Assembly: GCA_946807835.1 (NCBI GenBank)
Contig: OX327699.1
Location: 6,565,001 to 6,629,000 of the forward strand
Origin: Ailanthus altissimus
Lineage: Eukaryota; Streptophyta; Magnoliopsida; Sapindales; Simaroubaceae
Length of the DNA stretch: 64,000 bases
Direction: 5' to 3'
Notes under the pieces: model-generated
Databases searched by the model: none
What the model saw: the letters and a program-made list of their open reading frames with translations, nothing else
Told to the model about the DNA's origin: nothing
Position numbers and translations under genes: made by a program
In this document: piece after piece, positions 1-10,894 of the stretch
Layout: the number at the start of each line of letters is the position of its first letter
How positions within the stretch are numbered: position 1 is the first letter of the stretch

Positions 1-786
1 AGTCGACGACAATTTCGTCACATCCACTGCCACCGCTTTCTTCTTCCAAAACCTAGGGTTATTATTTTCTACACCGTGATTGACAACTTGGTGAGTTATA
101 TATTTTAAACCCATGTCATTGTTCGCTCATCAATATGCTTTTTCATCAACGACAGCTTCTCCGGTCTTAAATCTGAGGTCTTCCTCCCTTGGCTGATAGT
201 AGGTTGATTGTATAGACTACAGTAGGCCCCGACATCTCTTCGCCCCCTCCACGATATCTCTTAGAGTAGCCATTCTCAAAATTAAGGTTATGGTCTGCCT
301 TAATCCAATGCATATGGTATTCTCACATTGAAACTCCCCTAGAGCAGCGTTAGGGCATTCTCATTTTAAATGATTAAACCGCCCACAAGCCACGCTAAGC
401 ATCGGGAATCTTTCGTATCACAATAAGACTATAATGATTTCTTATGAATCTTCCAATGTCATTCACAAATCTAGCTTGAGTGGTGCAACAATATTTATAT
501 TTACTAGGACACGAAGATACTTACCCAAACATACTCTATAGTCTCCTCTATCAATATCTTCAACATTTCAGATAAGGAACCCAATGCACATTGCCGCCTC
601 AGGATTCATGAGAATGAGAGGGAGGCCATGGTGTTGCACTTAAAAGGATACTCTGTTAGAAGCCAGATCAAATATCCTCACAATTCCTTTCGAAATATCA
701 AGGATGATTAAATGGTTATTAAAGGACCATAGTCTTCCAGCTAATACCTTCCATCAATCAATGTCTAATCAAAAATAAAATATAGA
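1..786 (-). pseudogene. DUF4283 / zf-CCHC_4 protein relic, C-terminal half
   Basis: Plant DUF4283 plus zf-CCHC_4 proteins are nucleic-acid-binding proteins, usually ORF1 of LINE retrotransposons or domesticated copies. One minus frame from about 770 down to 280 reads VLAGRLWSFNNHLIILDI, then VQHHGLPLILMN, then GDYRVCLGKYLRVLVNINI, then YERFPM, followed by a zinc knuckle at about 402-352 (ACGRFNHLK, stop, ECPNA). This is the usual domain order. The first knuckle Cys is lost (S-V-A-C), and stops sit where the family has Trp or Gly. Downstream, 1-230 keeps short open stretches of the variable tail and runs off the window. The N-terminal half lies beyond TRIM-1 at 2520-2812. LINE ORF1 is the likely origin; a host DUF4283 gene is possible. 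Confidence 0.75.
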
Positions 787-791
787 CAAAT

Positions 792-1068
792 TGTAAAAAT
801 TTAGAAAGATGTAAAAATATTGCATTATTTTTATTTTCCTTTACGAATACTTGAATATTTATAAAGTTTACAATAAATTAAAATAGAAATAAAAGTAAAT
901 TTAATATGAATAAATCAAAATAAAAAAAATAAGCTTAATATGAATAAATTAAAATAAGAAAAAGAGAAATCTAAAAAGAAATAGATCTAATAGATTAAAA
1001 AAAAAGAAAGGATAATTTCTAAAATAAATAAATTTAAATTAAACTAAATCTTTTAAATTCTTTTATCA
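792..1068 (-). repeat. TRIM-1 LTR (3' LTR in element orientation)
   Basis: A 277-bp AT-rich LTR that aligns with 2225-2514, 44523-44797 and 58240-58457. It begins TGTAAAAATTTAG on the plus strand and ends TTTTATCA. Confidence 0.8.
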
Positions 1069-1439
1069 TGCCCCACAAGATAGCGGTCTGAGAGAAGAAT
1101 CCAATCTTATCTGTAAATAGGAGATGGTTGGAATGGAGAGCCAATCTTATTCTCTAAAAGAAGAAATTAAGTACACGGAAGAGGTTTAGGGAGGGTTTTG
1201 CAGTGGCTAGAGCAGGTAGTGATGCGGCGACAATGATGTAGAAAAGAGTGTTGTGGTTGCATTTGCGCTAACTGTGATGGAGACTATTAAAAAATATTGA
1301 AACACTTGCTACTAGATAGAACTAGGTCATTGTTGTTAATTTGACTTAGTCGGAGACTAGCTCAAGTTGTTATACTTGAAGAGTTTTAAAACTAGAAGAA
1401 GAAAAAGGAAGTAATAGAAAGAAAAAGAATTTTTTTTAA

Positions 1440-1620
1440 GAATTGAAGGAGGAAACCCTTAAAGTAAAATAAAAAATAAAAAACTTGTTTAGGAATGGAA
1501 GGGGTGAAATCTTTAAAATAAAATACTGATTTATGAATGAAAAGGAGTTAATTATTAAAATAAAGTAGAAAAAAAAAAGACTCGTTTCGGAATTGAAAGG
1601 AGTTAACCCCTTAAAATAAA
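1440..1620. repeat. degenerate 42-54 bp tandem repeat inside TRIM-1
   Basis: Four units begin at about 1441, 1493, 1535 and 1589. Each opens with a GAATTGAAAGGAG-like phrase, passes through a GTTAACCCTTAAAATAAA-like phrase and ends in an A-rich run. The same array occurs in TRIM-C at about 45226-45410, so it belongs to the family. Confidence 0.7.
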
Positions 1621-2212
1621 TCAAAAAACTAAAAGAACCATTTGGTAAAATGAGGGAAGATATAGTTTATAAAAATTTAATCCCATAACAGAATAAAATT
1701 GAAGAGAGAGAGTTTATAGGCATTTTATCCCATAACAAAAATAAAGCAACCTATAGAGATAAAGAGAGAAATTTCTTCTTCTTTTTTTTTTTTATAGAGA
1801 GAGAATTGTTGGTGTTAAGAATGATAAAAGATTGGTTGGGTTCTTATGTATTGCGAAGAACAATGTAGTTATTTGTGACAACTATAGTTGAGGGAAGGAT
1901 TGAGAAGAATAATGATTAACTAAGGCAGTGTTACTATTTATAGCACTGTTTTTATTTGCACTATTCATGCCTTATGTATGGTTATTGTTTACACGGACTG
2001 TTTACAAGAACACAAAAATACTTTGATGGAGAGGAATTAAAGTTGTTGTTAAAAAATTAGTTAATGCTTAAATTTAAAAAGAAAAAATAAAACAATAAAT
2101 TAATCTTGAACTCATTTGGTTGCTGCATAGCAACCCTTGGTTGTGTGTAGTGTAACGACTACGTTTAATTATTGTACAATGGTTTGGAGGCGAAAAAATT
2201 AAAATAGGAGAG

Positions 2213-2224
2213 GTTCTAATACCA
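2213..2224 (-). promoter_or_regulatory. TRIM-1 primer binding site
   Basis: The reverse complement reads TGGTATTAGAAC, matching the 3' end of initiator tRNA-Met as in plant copia and TRIM elements. It directly abuts the LTR at 2225. Confidence 0.8.
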
Positions 2225-2514
2225 TGTAGAGATTTAAAGAGAAGGAAAAATATTATATTATTTTTATTCTCATTGAAAAATATTTGAGTATTTATAGAGT
2301 TTATAATAAACTAAAAAAAAAAAAGTAAGTTTAAAAGAGAAATAAATTTAATAAAAATAAATCAAAATAAAAAAATAAACTTAATATTAATAAATTAAAA
2401 TAAAAAAAATTAATTTAAAAGAGAAATAAATTTAATCGATTGAAAAATTAAAAAATATAATACTTAAAACAAATAAATTTAAATTAAACAAAATTTTTTA
2501 ATTTTCTTTTATCT
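2225..2514 (-). repeat. TRIM-1 LTR (5' LTR in element orientation)
   Basis: A 290-bp copy of 792-1068, starting TGTAGAGATTTAAAG on the plus strand and ending TTTTATCT, where the family ends in TTTATCA. It is followed by the target duplication CAAAT. Confidence 0.8.
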
Positions 2515-2519
2515 CAAAT

Positions 2520-2812
2520 TTCATCGATGAATATTGGAGATGAAGGCTTCGCAATTAACCAAGATAAAACTTTGCTGGTTAGAGATAGGGCAATACTGGA
2601 GATGAAGGCTTCGCAATTAATCAATTTAAAAGATAAAACGTTGCTGATTAGAGATAGGGAAATATATCAATCCCCTCTTCCTGGACAGAAGAATTTAATC
2701 TACTGATAAGGATGCTATTATCGTGCAGATTTAGATTGGCATATCGGGCCAAAACTTCATTCAACTTCACCGGAGATGGAAGAGCAAAGAAACGAAAATA
2801 ACTGAGCTGTCC
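2520..2812 (-). pseudogene. DUF4283 protein relic, N-terminal half
   Basis: The minus frame from about 2812 reads LNEVLARYANLNLHDNSILI, then SRLNSSVQEEGIDIFPYL. After a one-base shift it continues LISNVLSFKLINCEAFISSI. This is the expected start of a DUF4283 protein: a short ARYANLNL helix, an acidic linker, then the conserved LIGKxLxxKxxNxEAF-like stretch. The segment coding the latter is tandemly duplicated (2532-2660). No in-frame ATG is seen; a stop lies upstream. The protein would continue at 786, on the far side of TRIM-1. The match rests on family pattern only. Confidence 0.65.
2532..2660. repeat. 62-bp tandem duplication in the DUF4283 relic
   Basis: The phrase TGGAGATGAAGGCTTCGCAA begins at 2534 and again at 2596. 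Both units run on through a GATAAAAC, TTGCTG, TTAGAGATAGGG series; the second has about 10 extra bases. The period is not a multiple of three, so it breaks the frame. Confidence 0.85.
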
Positions 2813-2899
2813 AAAATCCTAATTTTCGATTGTTAAAACCTAGACTACCTTCCTAAATTTTCGAAGAGAGAAACTTAGGGAGTACTTCTGAATTCCATT

Positions 2900-3820
2900 C
2901 TAGTACGCACTATCATAAATAATGCTTTTGGTTATTTAAATTACTAAAAAAAATTAAAGAATTAATTATTGACCATATAGAAAACAAATTTGACAAATTA
3001 CAACGTACCAAATTATTTTCTTTTACCATTACGGTACCCCCACAAACAAACAAATTATTAACCACGTTATTCGTATCACTCGTGTTTCATCAACATACAA
3101 TTCCTCTAACCAGCGAACGGTTTTTTTTTTATAAAAAAAAAATTATGTTTTTTTTTTCTTTTACAACATTAATCTTCCATTGTCAGTTATTTAAAAATTG
3201 AAGAAAATTTGTTATTTTGATCACTAAATATATACTTAGTGATCACTTTTTTTAATATACATCATGTTAATTTTTATAAAAATATTTTTAATAATTTTTT
3301 ATTATTTTTGCTTTTTAACTGCTACTATTCATCCTGCAAAGATTAATATGATATATATTAAAACAATAAAAATTAAATTAATATATATTCATAAAATTAA
3401 CAATAAAATGACATTTTTTCCAAAATTGAAATTCGATAATATCTCCCCCTCTTATGTTTACAAAATATAAACACATGCTTTTAATGATGCTAACTATGTA
3501 CTCTTTTTATCTGATAAGACCATACATAATAAATATAAAAGCCGTGAAGCTACAAGAAATAGATAAATTATAAATTTTGTATAAAACTGATAGAGCAAAG
3601 ACTTTTGTCAAACCCTAAGAGGCATGAAAGCGATGATACTACCTAGCTGCTTGGTTGCCATTTATAAACAAACAAAGATATATTTGTATATCACGTACCT
3701 AAAATATTATCTTTTATTCATTTATTTTCTTTCTGTTTTTCTTGTACTATGAATGGCATCAATAGTTGAGATACCATTTTTTTTTAACTAAGTTGTATAT
3801 TAAGTTTCAAGTTATTTTAT
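2900..3820. other. unassigned AT-rich DNA
   Basis: Long A and T runs (for example about 3120-3160) and no coding frame or terminal repeats that I recognise. Short open frames here have no family signature. Confidence 0.5.
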
Positions 3821-3827
3821 ACAAGGG

Positions 3828-3975
3828 TTTCGACTCTTGTTCTGAAAATTTTAAAATTAGGCTATCAATTGCCGTTTTGAAATTTTCAAATTAGATTTCA
3901 ATTCTCGTATTAGAGATTTTAAGGTTATTTTTATATTAATTTCAACTCTTATTTCGGAGATGTGGAGTTTTCAAG
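3828..3975. repeat. degenerate 35-45 bp tandem repeat
   Basis: Four diverged units of the type TTTCAACTCTTGTTTTGGA followed by a TTTTAAAATTAG-like phrase. They begin at about 3828, 3865, 3897 and 3949. No known family. Confidence 0.5.
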
Positions 3976-4523
3976 ATTATAATCTCACAAACTTGTACAA
4001 TAACAAAATATTTTTACATTTTAGTAGGAAGTTTTTATGTACTTGATTAATTTTAAAAAAAGAACACATAAGTGTAATACTAGAATACAAATTTTATATA
4101 CGATTTTTTTTTGACGTGGTAATATTTAATAATTGCCATATCCTCTAAGTTATTTATTTTATTTATTACATTAATTTTTGTTTGTACTGAAATTTGGTAA
4201 ATTCACAAGTCTAGGGATCCAATCATCTCTTGAACTCAAACGAGTGAGAATTTATTTATTGAAAAAAGTAACAGCTTAGTAGAGATTGTTAGAGTTTAGA
4301 GACAGTGAATGAAGAACTACTTAGAATGAATAATTTGGTTCAATTAAGTTGGAAAGGGTTACTAAGGTCCATTTAAGGTTAGAAAAGGTGCTCAGATGGT
4401 GCAGAATTGAAAATGGAAGACCTTAAAATATATTTTAGAGACTGAGAAGACTTAAGTTTCATAGAATAGTCAGGGGATGGGCCAAATATGAACTAAGGTC
4501 AGGGAGCTGTCCAAAAATGATTA

Positions 4524-4826
4524 TAGGGGTGGGCATTGGTTCAGTTGAACCAAAAATCAAACTAAAAGATTTTTGTTCGGTTCGATTTAGAGTTTAGTAC
4601 TTACGCGGTTTTATTTATTTGAGATTGATTGGTTCAATTCCAATTCAGTTTCTATTTGTTTCAAACCAAAAAAATACACTTAAAATATATTTAAAATTAA
4701 AAAAATTAAAAATCAAATTGATTCGATTCGATTTCTTATACTTGAACTGATTAGTTTAATTTATATGAAACTAATCAGTTCGGTTCGGAATCGAACCAAA
4801 CCAAAACTAGAATTTGCCCACCCCTA
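4524..4826. mobile_element. hAT-type MITE, 303 bp
   Basis: Perfect 12-bp terminal inverted repeats, TAGGGGTGGGCA at 4524-4535 and TGCCCACCCCTA at 4815-4826. They are flanked by 8-bp duplications AATGATTA (4516-4523) and AGTGATTA (4827-4834), one mismatch. Eight-bp duplications with a TAGGGGTGGGCA-like end are typical of non-autonomous hAT elements. Inside, GGTTCGGTTCGA-like motifs occur in both orientations. No coding capacity. Confidence 0.85.
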
Positions 4827-4834
4827 AGTGATTA

Positions 4835-6400
4835 TATAAAGCAGGACTTAGCAAAGTTCATCTAGATTGAGCTCAAAACTCAATATTGGTACAAAGAAAG
4901 GTTTTAGAATCATTAACTTAGTAGAAATTGGGTTAGTTCCAGGCGTATGTTTTTATCAATCTTGTAGTTTATAAGTTAAACACAATTTAACAAACACTAA
5001 TAAGAAAATACAACATAAAGAGAATCAATATACAAATTTTTATATCTCAGTCTAATGGCTTACATCTACGGGTAGAACTCATCATCAAAATCAACTATAT
5101 AAAAAAGATGTTACAAAACATAAATTATAATAAAAGTAGTAATATTTATAAGCTAATATTTCATATGTTCTTTCTTTCTTTGGATTTGTGGAGGCCATTT
5201 CCATTGCCCTTTATGGATAATTCTTGATAAGGATAAAGGATGATTCTTGCTGAGATGGATTATGACAACTTTTATAGTACTATCTGCAGTAAAAGAGAAT
5301 TGTTTGTAGTCCCCTACTAAGTGCTTTGTAAGATTAGACCTATTATTTTATGCCTTCTTAACTCTTCTCTTGCTAGCAATCACTTAATGTGGTTTTCGTA
5401 AACTAACATGACAAGTGTAAGGCTCAATGGTGATGTGTACTACTAAGCTATTTGATTGACACTTGTACACCAAAATAGTAAGTATAGGATTTTTCTAACA
5501 TATACATTGATTATGGGACTTAATGATAACATAGTATGTAACTTAATCATATTGACTTGTCCTTTGGTTATAGAATTGAGTAGTAATCTAAAATTTTAAG
5601 TGAGTCCCATCTAACGTGTCCTATAGAACAAATGATAAAGATTAATGGGCTTAACCCATATTGAATCTAGTGATCAAGTTTCAATTTAAGCTTAGTGACC
5701 AATCTGGTGCAGAGCTCATAATACTTTCAATAAGCCATATTTCAATATACCATTAATCCACATAGACAGTTTGAAATTTTCTCTCAACAAGTTTTTTTTT
5801 TTTTTATAGCAACATTTTCCATTACTTTGATATATATTAACTTGTACGGAAAAAATTGTATATTTAGTATTTTTCATACGAGTGTTGTTACAAATAAAAC
5901 ATTGAGTACAGAAACTAATCCCATACCATCCTAATTTACGTTATACGATTTAAATACCTAGACTATTTTCTCAAAGCGAGATTTATGTGACTCGGTTATC
6001 TAAGTCAATATCAAGTACTAGAAAATTTCTGTGTTATTGATGTTTTGTAGTGTTAAAGATCAAACCCTAACAAAAACCTCAAACGAACTTGAAACAATGA
6101 AGAAGTAAGATGAATTAACCGAATTTGCAATCAACTATTTTTTTTTTCTGAAAAATTAACAAGTAAAGAATATGGAACAAGACATGAGCGGTTCGGCTTA
6201 TAGCCTACTTTTTCATGGATAATTACTGTAATATATATTTTTTTTTGTAAATTTGTGCTAATAATTATTGTAAGTTTCTATCTTATTTATAGGTCCGACT
6301 TTGGTTGAACAACATAAAATTATTGAGTACCACTTTATTTTGCGTGTGATTTATTTTCTAAGTCATTTATCTCAATATTTCTTGTACTTTCTCAAATTTT
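4835..6400. other. unassigned AT-rich DNA
   Basis: No coding frame, terminal repeat or RNA gene seen. Confidence 0.45.
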
Positions 6401-6424
6401 CCAACAATTTGTTATCAGAACTTG
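6401..6424 (+). repeat. possible LTR end with primer site
   Basis: CCAACA is followed two bases later by TTGTTATCAGAACTTG, which resembles an LTR terminus plus a decayed TGGTATCAGAACTTG primer site. No matching second LTR was found, so this would be a relic. Confidence 0.3.
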
Positions 6425-6534
6425 AATAAATTAGTTTGTTTACAGATTTTAAGCTCGCAAAAGAGGCTATTCTACAACAGGTGAAATAATTGATTGATCA
6501 AGAAAGGCCAGCTCCATGTGAACCCAAGGAGGAT

Positions 6535-6535
6535 C

Positions 6536-6581
<46 letters not shown>

Positions 6582-6582
6582 A
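6535..6582. repeat. (TA)n(TG)n microsatellite
   Basis: About 11 TA dinucleotides run directly into about 13 TG dinucleotides. The short frame that crosses it on the minus strand codes for Thr-His and Ile-Tyr runs and is not a gene. Confidence 0.95.
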
Positions 6583-7455
6583 TGGCAGCCATGTCAGCTC
6601 AATAAAAGCTCTGTTATATATATGAAGATATAAAGATTCACCTGGACAAAGTATAACTAAGCGAAGCTTAATGGTGCAGTAGCGCAAAACATTTCATCTC
6701 AGCCTTCCCAGTTGTTGACCATGATCATGATCATAAGTATACTATATCAATAAAATAAAAGTTTTTTTTTAATTAAGATACAAGTTTTAATATAACAAAT
6801 TATGGAAGGGTGAATTATTTGACCACAATATTTAAAGAACCTACTAAATGGCTTGGATTTGAATATGGGTCCATAAAGCCCAATCCAGTTATCTTTACCT
6901 GAAGGCCGAAGATAGAAGTGTTTTGACATTGGGTTTCAACTGACCCACTTGTAAAGTATTCAAACTAAAACAAACGGAACTCATTGAACTTTAAAAAATA
7001 ACTTGGGTAAATTAATTAAACACTCTTGCCTTCATAATCCTGAATCTAGCTTTGAAAAACTTTATAGTCCTTTTTCCGAATTTCGACCAAAATAAAAAGT
7101 ACTATTAATTAGCTCTAAAAGTTTTCAAAAAAAAAAAATTCTCTTGAGATATTAAAGATTATCTTGTTAAATACCTTTATAAAATTTCATAAAAGTTATA
7201 AAATTCTTGTAAGAATTTTCTGTTCAAGTAAGGAGCATAGCTCACTATTGTTATAGTTTATGAACAATTATTGGAATGCTTAATTCAAGGGAATCGACCA
7301 AATTAGCCCATAACTGATGTTGACAAAATAAAGTTACCAGCTTGAACCTTAAGTAGGGTAAATGTGCGTAACCATCTTATAATTTTTAAAATAGTCCATT
7401 ATCCCGTCGCGTCTTTTTAACTTTTTCATTAGATTTATTTATTTATTTTTTGCAT

Positions 7456-7645
7456 TAGACAACTTTCATTCAACTGAGAATTTGAGGATTGCGGTCCTCT
7501 AATACACCAATCACATAAAGAATAAGAAACAGCAAATTTTGCTAAAGAGTCTGCTACCTTGTTTGCACTCTACGAAGAAAATAAAACCTTACAACACCAA
7601 AAACAAGCAAGAAAATTAGCCACTTCTTGAATAATAATCTGACCA
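7456..7645 (-). pseudogene. LINE reverse transcriptase: C-terminal RNase H-like fragment
   Basis: One minus frame reads IIIQEVANFLACFWCCKVLF, a stop, then SANKVADSLAKFAVSYSLCD and WCIRGPQSS. The N-x-VAD-x-LAKFA signature is the last helix of the RNase H-like domain (RVT_3) at the end of plant LINE ORF2 proteins and related reverse-transcriptase-like pseudogenes. Only the last 60 or so residues remain; no reverse transcriptase or endonuclease is visible nearby. It lies 5 kb from the DUF4283 relic on the same strand, but nothing links them as one element. Confidence 0.75.
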
Positions 7646-8046
7646 TATTAAGTATTAAAGAAGCAAGCAAACTTTTTCGTTAGATTTATTAATGGTTGGA
7701 TATTTTTACCATAACACATTTGAATTCGAGTTATCTGCATTAGAAATTTAAATCTTAATTTAAAAAAAAATAAAAAACTATTAAAAAAATCAATCTCAGG
7801 GGCGCAACAATTAAACCACTTGAACTAACAAGATAAATATATCATGTTTTGTAACATTTAATATCTACACAGTAAACTATCATTAATACTTAAAAATCCT
7901 AAATATCAAGAAGCTTTTAATTATTTATTCACACTAAATATTAAAATGTTTATAAATTTTATTTTTTTAAAATTTATTATGTGCACGATAATTTTTTAGT
8001 TTTTAAATTAATTGAGAAACAATAAAAACAATTAATAATTATTTTC

Positions 8047-8136
8047 AAATATTTTTATGCAATATAATTGTTTGAACTATTTATTTTCATAATGAAAATA
8101 AATAGTTCAAACAATTATATTGCATAAAAATATTTA
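8047..8136. repeat. 90-bp near-perfect hairpin
   Basis: Arms of about 44 bp (8047-8090 and 8092-8136) are complementary throughout except for one extra A, with a single-base centre at 8091. The right arm ends 14 bp before the TRIM-B target duplication. It could be a foldback element or a hairpin small-RNA precursor. No flanking duplication was recognised. Confidence 0.9.
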
Positions 8137-8154
8137 TTACTTAAAATTATAGGT

Positions 8155-8359
8155 GTTAAAAAAATTAAAGTCTTTTTGTAATTCTACTCCGAATAATAAT
8201 TACAAAAGGTATCTTTAATATAATCATTAAATTCTTAACTTCTATAAAAAAAGATAATACATAAAAATTACAACTATAATATGATAGCTGACATAATGAA
8301 AAATAACCTAAATTGACAATTATTAAATAAGAAATTTTAATATAGTACTAATTCTAGTA
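8155..8359 (-). repeat. TRIM-B LTR (3' in element orientation)
   Basis: 205 bp, beginning TGTTAAAAAAATTAAAG on the plus strand and ending TTCTAGTA. It aligns with 12325-12518. Confidence 0.8.
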
Positions 8360-8700
8360 CTCTCCTTCAAATTAAAGATGAAAAAGACCTCAAAACAAAT
8401 TTGAAGTGTTTGTGAAAGGCCCTTTTAGACAATTGGTGAGTATATCAGACAAGAGAATAATGTGAGTGAATCGATTAGATCATGAGAAGATTTATTAGTG
8501 TTGATGATGAGCTTTGATGCGCCAATGAATGGTGAACCTCGAGGGTGGCTAGAAATCAAGAAGAAAAGGCTTGAGGAGTGTGTGCAACAATGATTCATCT
8601 CCATTCCACTTGATTTTGGTGTCTTTGGACTTGTCAAAAAAATCTGAGTTGATTAATGAAGGCAGGGAGGAAAAATGCACGACAGTTGACGATGGACCTA

Positions 8701-8890
8701 CACTACAGTATAAAAGGCTTTTTACGACGGCATTGTGATGGCAAAAAAGCGGTCGTATATGCGACCATCGTAAATTTTTGCAACGGCTTATTAACCGTCG
8801 CAAAAAGGCCTTTTGCGCCGGCTAATTAGCCGTCGCAAAAATTTACGACGCTTGACTCTTTTGCGACGGCTAATTAGCCATTGCAAAAAA
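8701..8890. repeat. CACTA left subterminal repeats
   Basis: At least five copies of a GCGACGGC-type motif in both orientations, including GGCTAATTAGCCGTCGCAAA (8820-8839) and a GCGACGGCTAATTAGCC copy near 8863. The 12-base core GGCTAATTAGCC is a perfect palindrome. A weaker set (CGAAGGCTTGAATAGCCGTT) lies at 11979-12000, near the other end. Confidence 0.85.
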
Positions 8891-9032
8891 CTATCTCTTT
8901 TTAAATTTACCCTTAAATTACAAAGTTTTATTATATTTTTTTATTTAATATTTTTAAATAAATATATTACAATATCATACAAAATATATTAATAACATTC
9001 AAATATATTGATAACATTACAATATGACCGTC

Positions 9033-9170
9033 CAAAATATATTAATAACATATAACCATCCAAAATGTATTAATAACATCCAAAATGTATTAATAAAATT
9101 CAAAATATATTAATAACATATAACCATCCAAAATGTATTAATAACATCCAAAATGTATTAAGAAAATTCA
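9033..9170. repeat. 68-bp minisatellite built of 20-bp units, inside the CACTA element
   Basis: CAAAATATATTAATAACATA starts at 9033 and again at 9101 and continues almost identically for 68 bases. Within each copy a CCAAAATGTATTAATAACAT unit repeats about every 20 bases. Looser copies extend to about 8975 and 9190. Confidence 0.85.
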
Positions 9171-9344
9171 AAATATGTTAATAAAAATTCTGAACTTTTT
9201 AACATCTATCCAGTTTTTGTATGATGATGGTACGCACTAAAAGCATCTTGAATCTACAAATAAAATATTCGTATTTTAGTTATAATTTTACAAGTAAAAA
9301 ATTAATATTAAATTAAAAATAATATTAAATTAAACATTCATACC

Positions 9345-10894
9345 TGATCATTAGTGGACAGTTGAAACCCTTAACTATCAAAAAATCGTTGCATCATTGT
9401 ACACATCTCATCACATTGATTTTGCAGAACTGTATATTTGCCTTGAAGATCATTATAACTGAATTTTAAACAATCTAACTCTGCTTTTACCTGTTCATTT
9501 TTTTGGCTTGAACTTTGTTGTGCAATATCTGATGGTGATGGACCATGCCCATAAGTTTTAGCATATCCATGACTATCGCGTCCCATCACATCAATAAATA
9601 TTTGGTCTCTCGTAGTTTCTGTTTATTCATCATTAGGTAAATGAGATAAATATTCATTTAGTTGACCCTAAAAACATTGAAACTTAGTTAGAATATAGAA
9701 ATCTAACAATTTTTTTAATATATGACTATTATAAATTTATATCACTTACAATTATTTTTGCACTGTCTGAATCAGCTATACTACCATCAGATTTGGATCG
9801 AGTCTCAATAAATACATTCATATGATCTGTCTTTTTTCTTTTTTTCTTCATCTAAAACATTGTAAACAGATACATACACACAACAATTAACATTACATTT
9901 AATACAACAATAAATATCAATATTTTTAACAAATTAACATTACATTTAATACGCATATACATACACACAACAATTAACAAGCAATGATCAATTTAACAAA
10001 ACTCCTCACCCAAACATATAAAAATATAACTAACCTGTTCTCTTATATTAGCAAATGAAGTTCAAACTGTTTTAGGAAGTGAAGAAACTTGCATACGATT
10101 TATTTTATTCTTCTTAGCAATGGCCTACAATATAAAATAATCATGCAAAATATTATGTTATACTAATTATAACTTATAACATTAACTTAAGTTTAGTTAA
10201 GTTATACCTTAGCTTCCTCACTGCCCCAATAAGCTACAAGTGTCTTCCATTGCTCTTCAATAACTCTGGAAGGAATGGATGCAAGATGTTCAGCATTTGT
10301 CTTATCATCATAATACTTACTTTTCAATCGATATTTCCAATCTTTCTAAAGTCTTCCCACATTTCTTAAATAGTGGCGTCTATAAGCATCTGGAGTATCT
10401 GTGTTTGCCTACAGTATAATATGAACCTAATTATATTATAAAACATTAGCCTAAACTAATTATATGTTATAGTAGTATTTTTTTACCTTCACCTCTCTTT
10501 AAATATTTTCTAAAAGATCATCTGGTATGTTAGTCCACTCAACATATGTCAAAGGCGCTTTCAGTCCATTTCGTGCTATGGTCCCAAGTTGGGATTTGAA
10601 CTGATCAGAATTTGGACCAATTACCTGCCACGCTAAATTAAACTCTAGATGCATAATATTTCCTGTGCCCCAATCATTAACACCTAGAGCTGGGCCACGA
10701 TGTGTTGATTCACTTGGTCTTAAAAAAATTCATATTAGTGTGTTTCTTCAAATAATGAAAGTTAAAATTAATTATTATACCTTCTTCATCATCTTGTGCA
10801 AAAGAACGAGAAGACATAGATGTCTGTCGCTGTGACTCCGCCTGCTATAGAAGTACGACATCCATAGATGGGCTTTTTCCTTTTTTATGTGCCA
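9345..10894 (-). pseudogene. Ptta/En/Spm-family transposase (Transposase_24-type), probably inactive
   Basis: Proteins of this family bind subterminal repeats of CACTA elements. A start at 10894 opens MAHKKGKSPSMDVVLL, soon followed by an in-frame TAG. Later apparent exons read GPNSDQFKSQLGTIARNG and LTYVEWTNIPDDLLENI (about 10620-10500), DTPDAYRRHYLRNVGRL then KDWKYRLKSKYYDDK (about 10410-10310), VIEEQWKTLVAYWGSEEAK (about 10265-10210), KKRKKTDHMNVFIETRSK (about 9850) and DVMGRDSHGYAKTYGHGPSP to MCTMMQRFF (9595-9375), with AT-rich introns between. Order and motifs match the family: a GTxxRN block, a W-rich block, then a coiled-coil tail. The stops in exon 1 and after VGRL argue against function. 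Exon borders are estimates. Confidence 0.75.

Larger units (their letters stand above)
792..2514 (-). mobile_element. TRIM-1, short non-autonomous LTR retrotransposon
   Basis: Two direct repeats (792-1068 and 2225-2514) flank about 1.15 kb without coding capacity. Read on the minus strand, the right LTR ends in CTACA and is followed at once by a tRNA-Met primer site (2224-2213, TGGTATTAGAAC). A purine-rich tract (1079-1069, CTTGTGGGGCA) precedes the left LTR, which starts TGATAAAAG. The 5-bp target duplication CAAAT is perfect at 787-791 and 2515-2519, if the last base of the right LTR is read as an A-to-T change. The element sits inside the DUF4283 reading frame. A second family member (TRIM-C) lies at 44523-58457. 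Having no gag or pol, it must be mobilised by another element's proteins. Confidence 0.85.

Noticed and set aside
6472..6687. Minus-strand 71-codon open frame
   Set aside because: It crosses the (TA)n(TG)n microsatellite; the His/Thr and Ile/Tyr runs are a product of the repeat.
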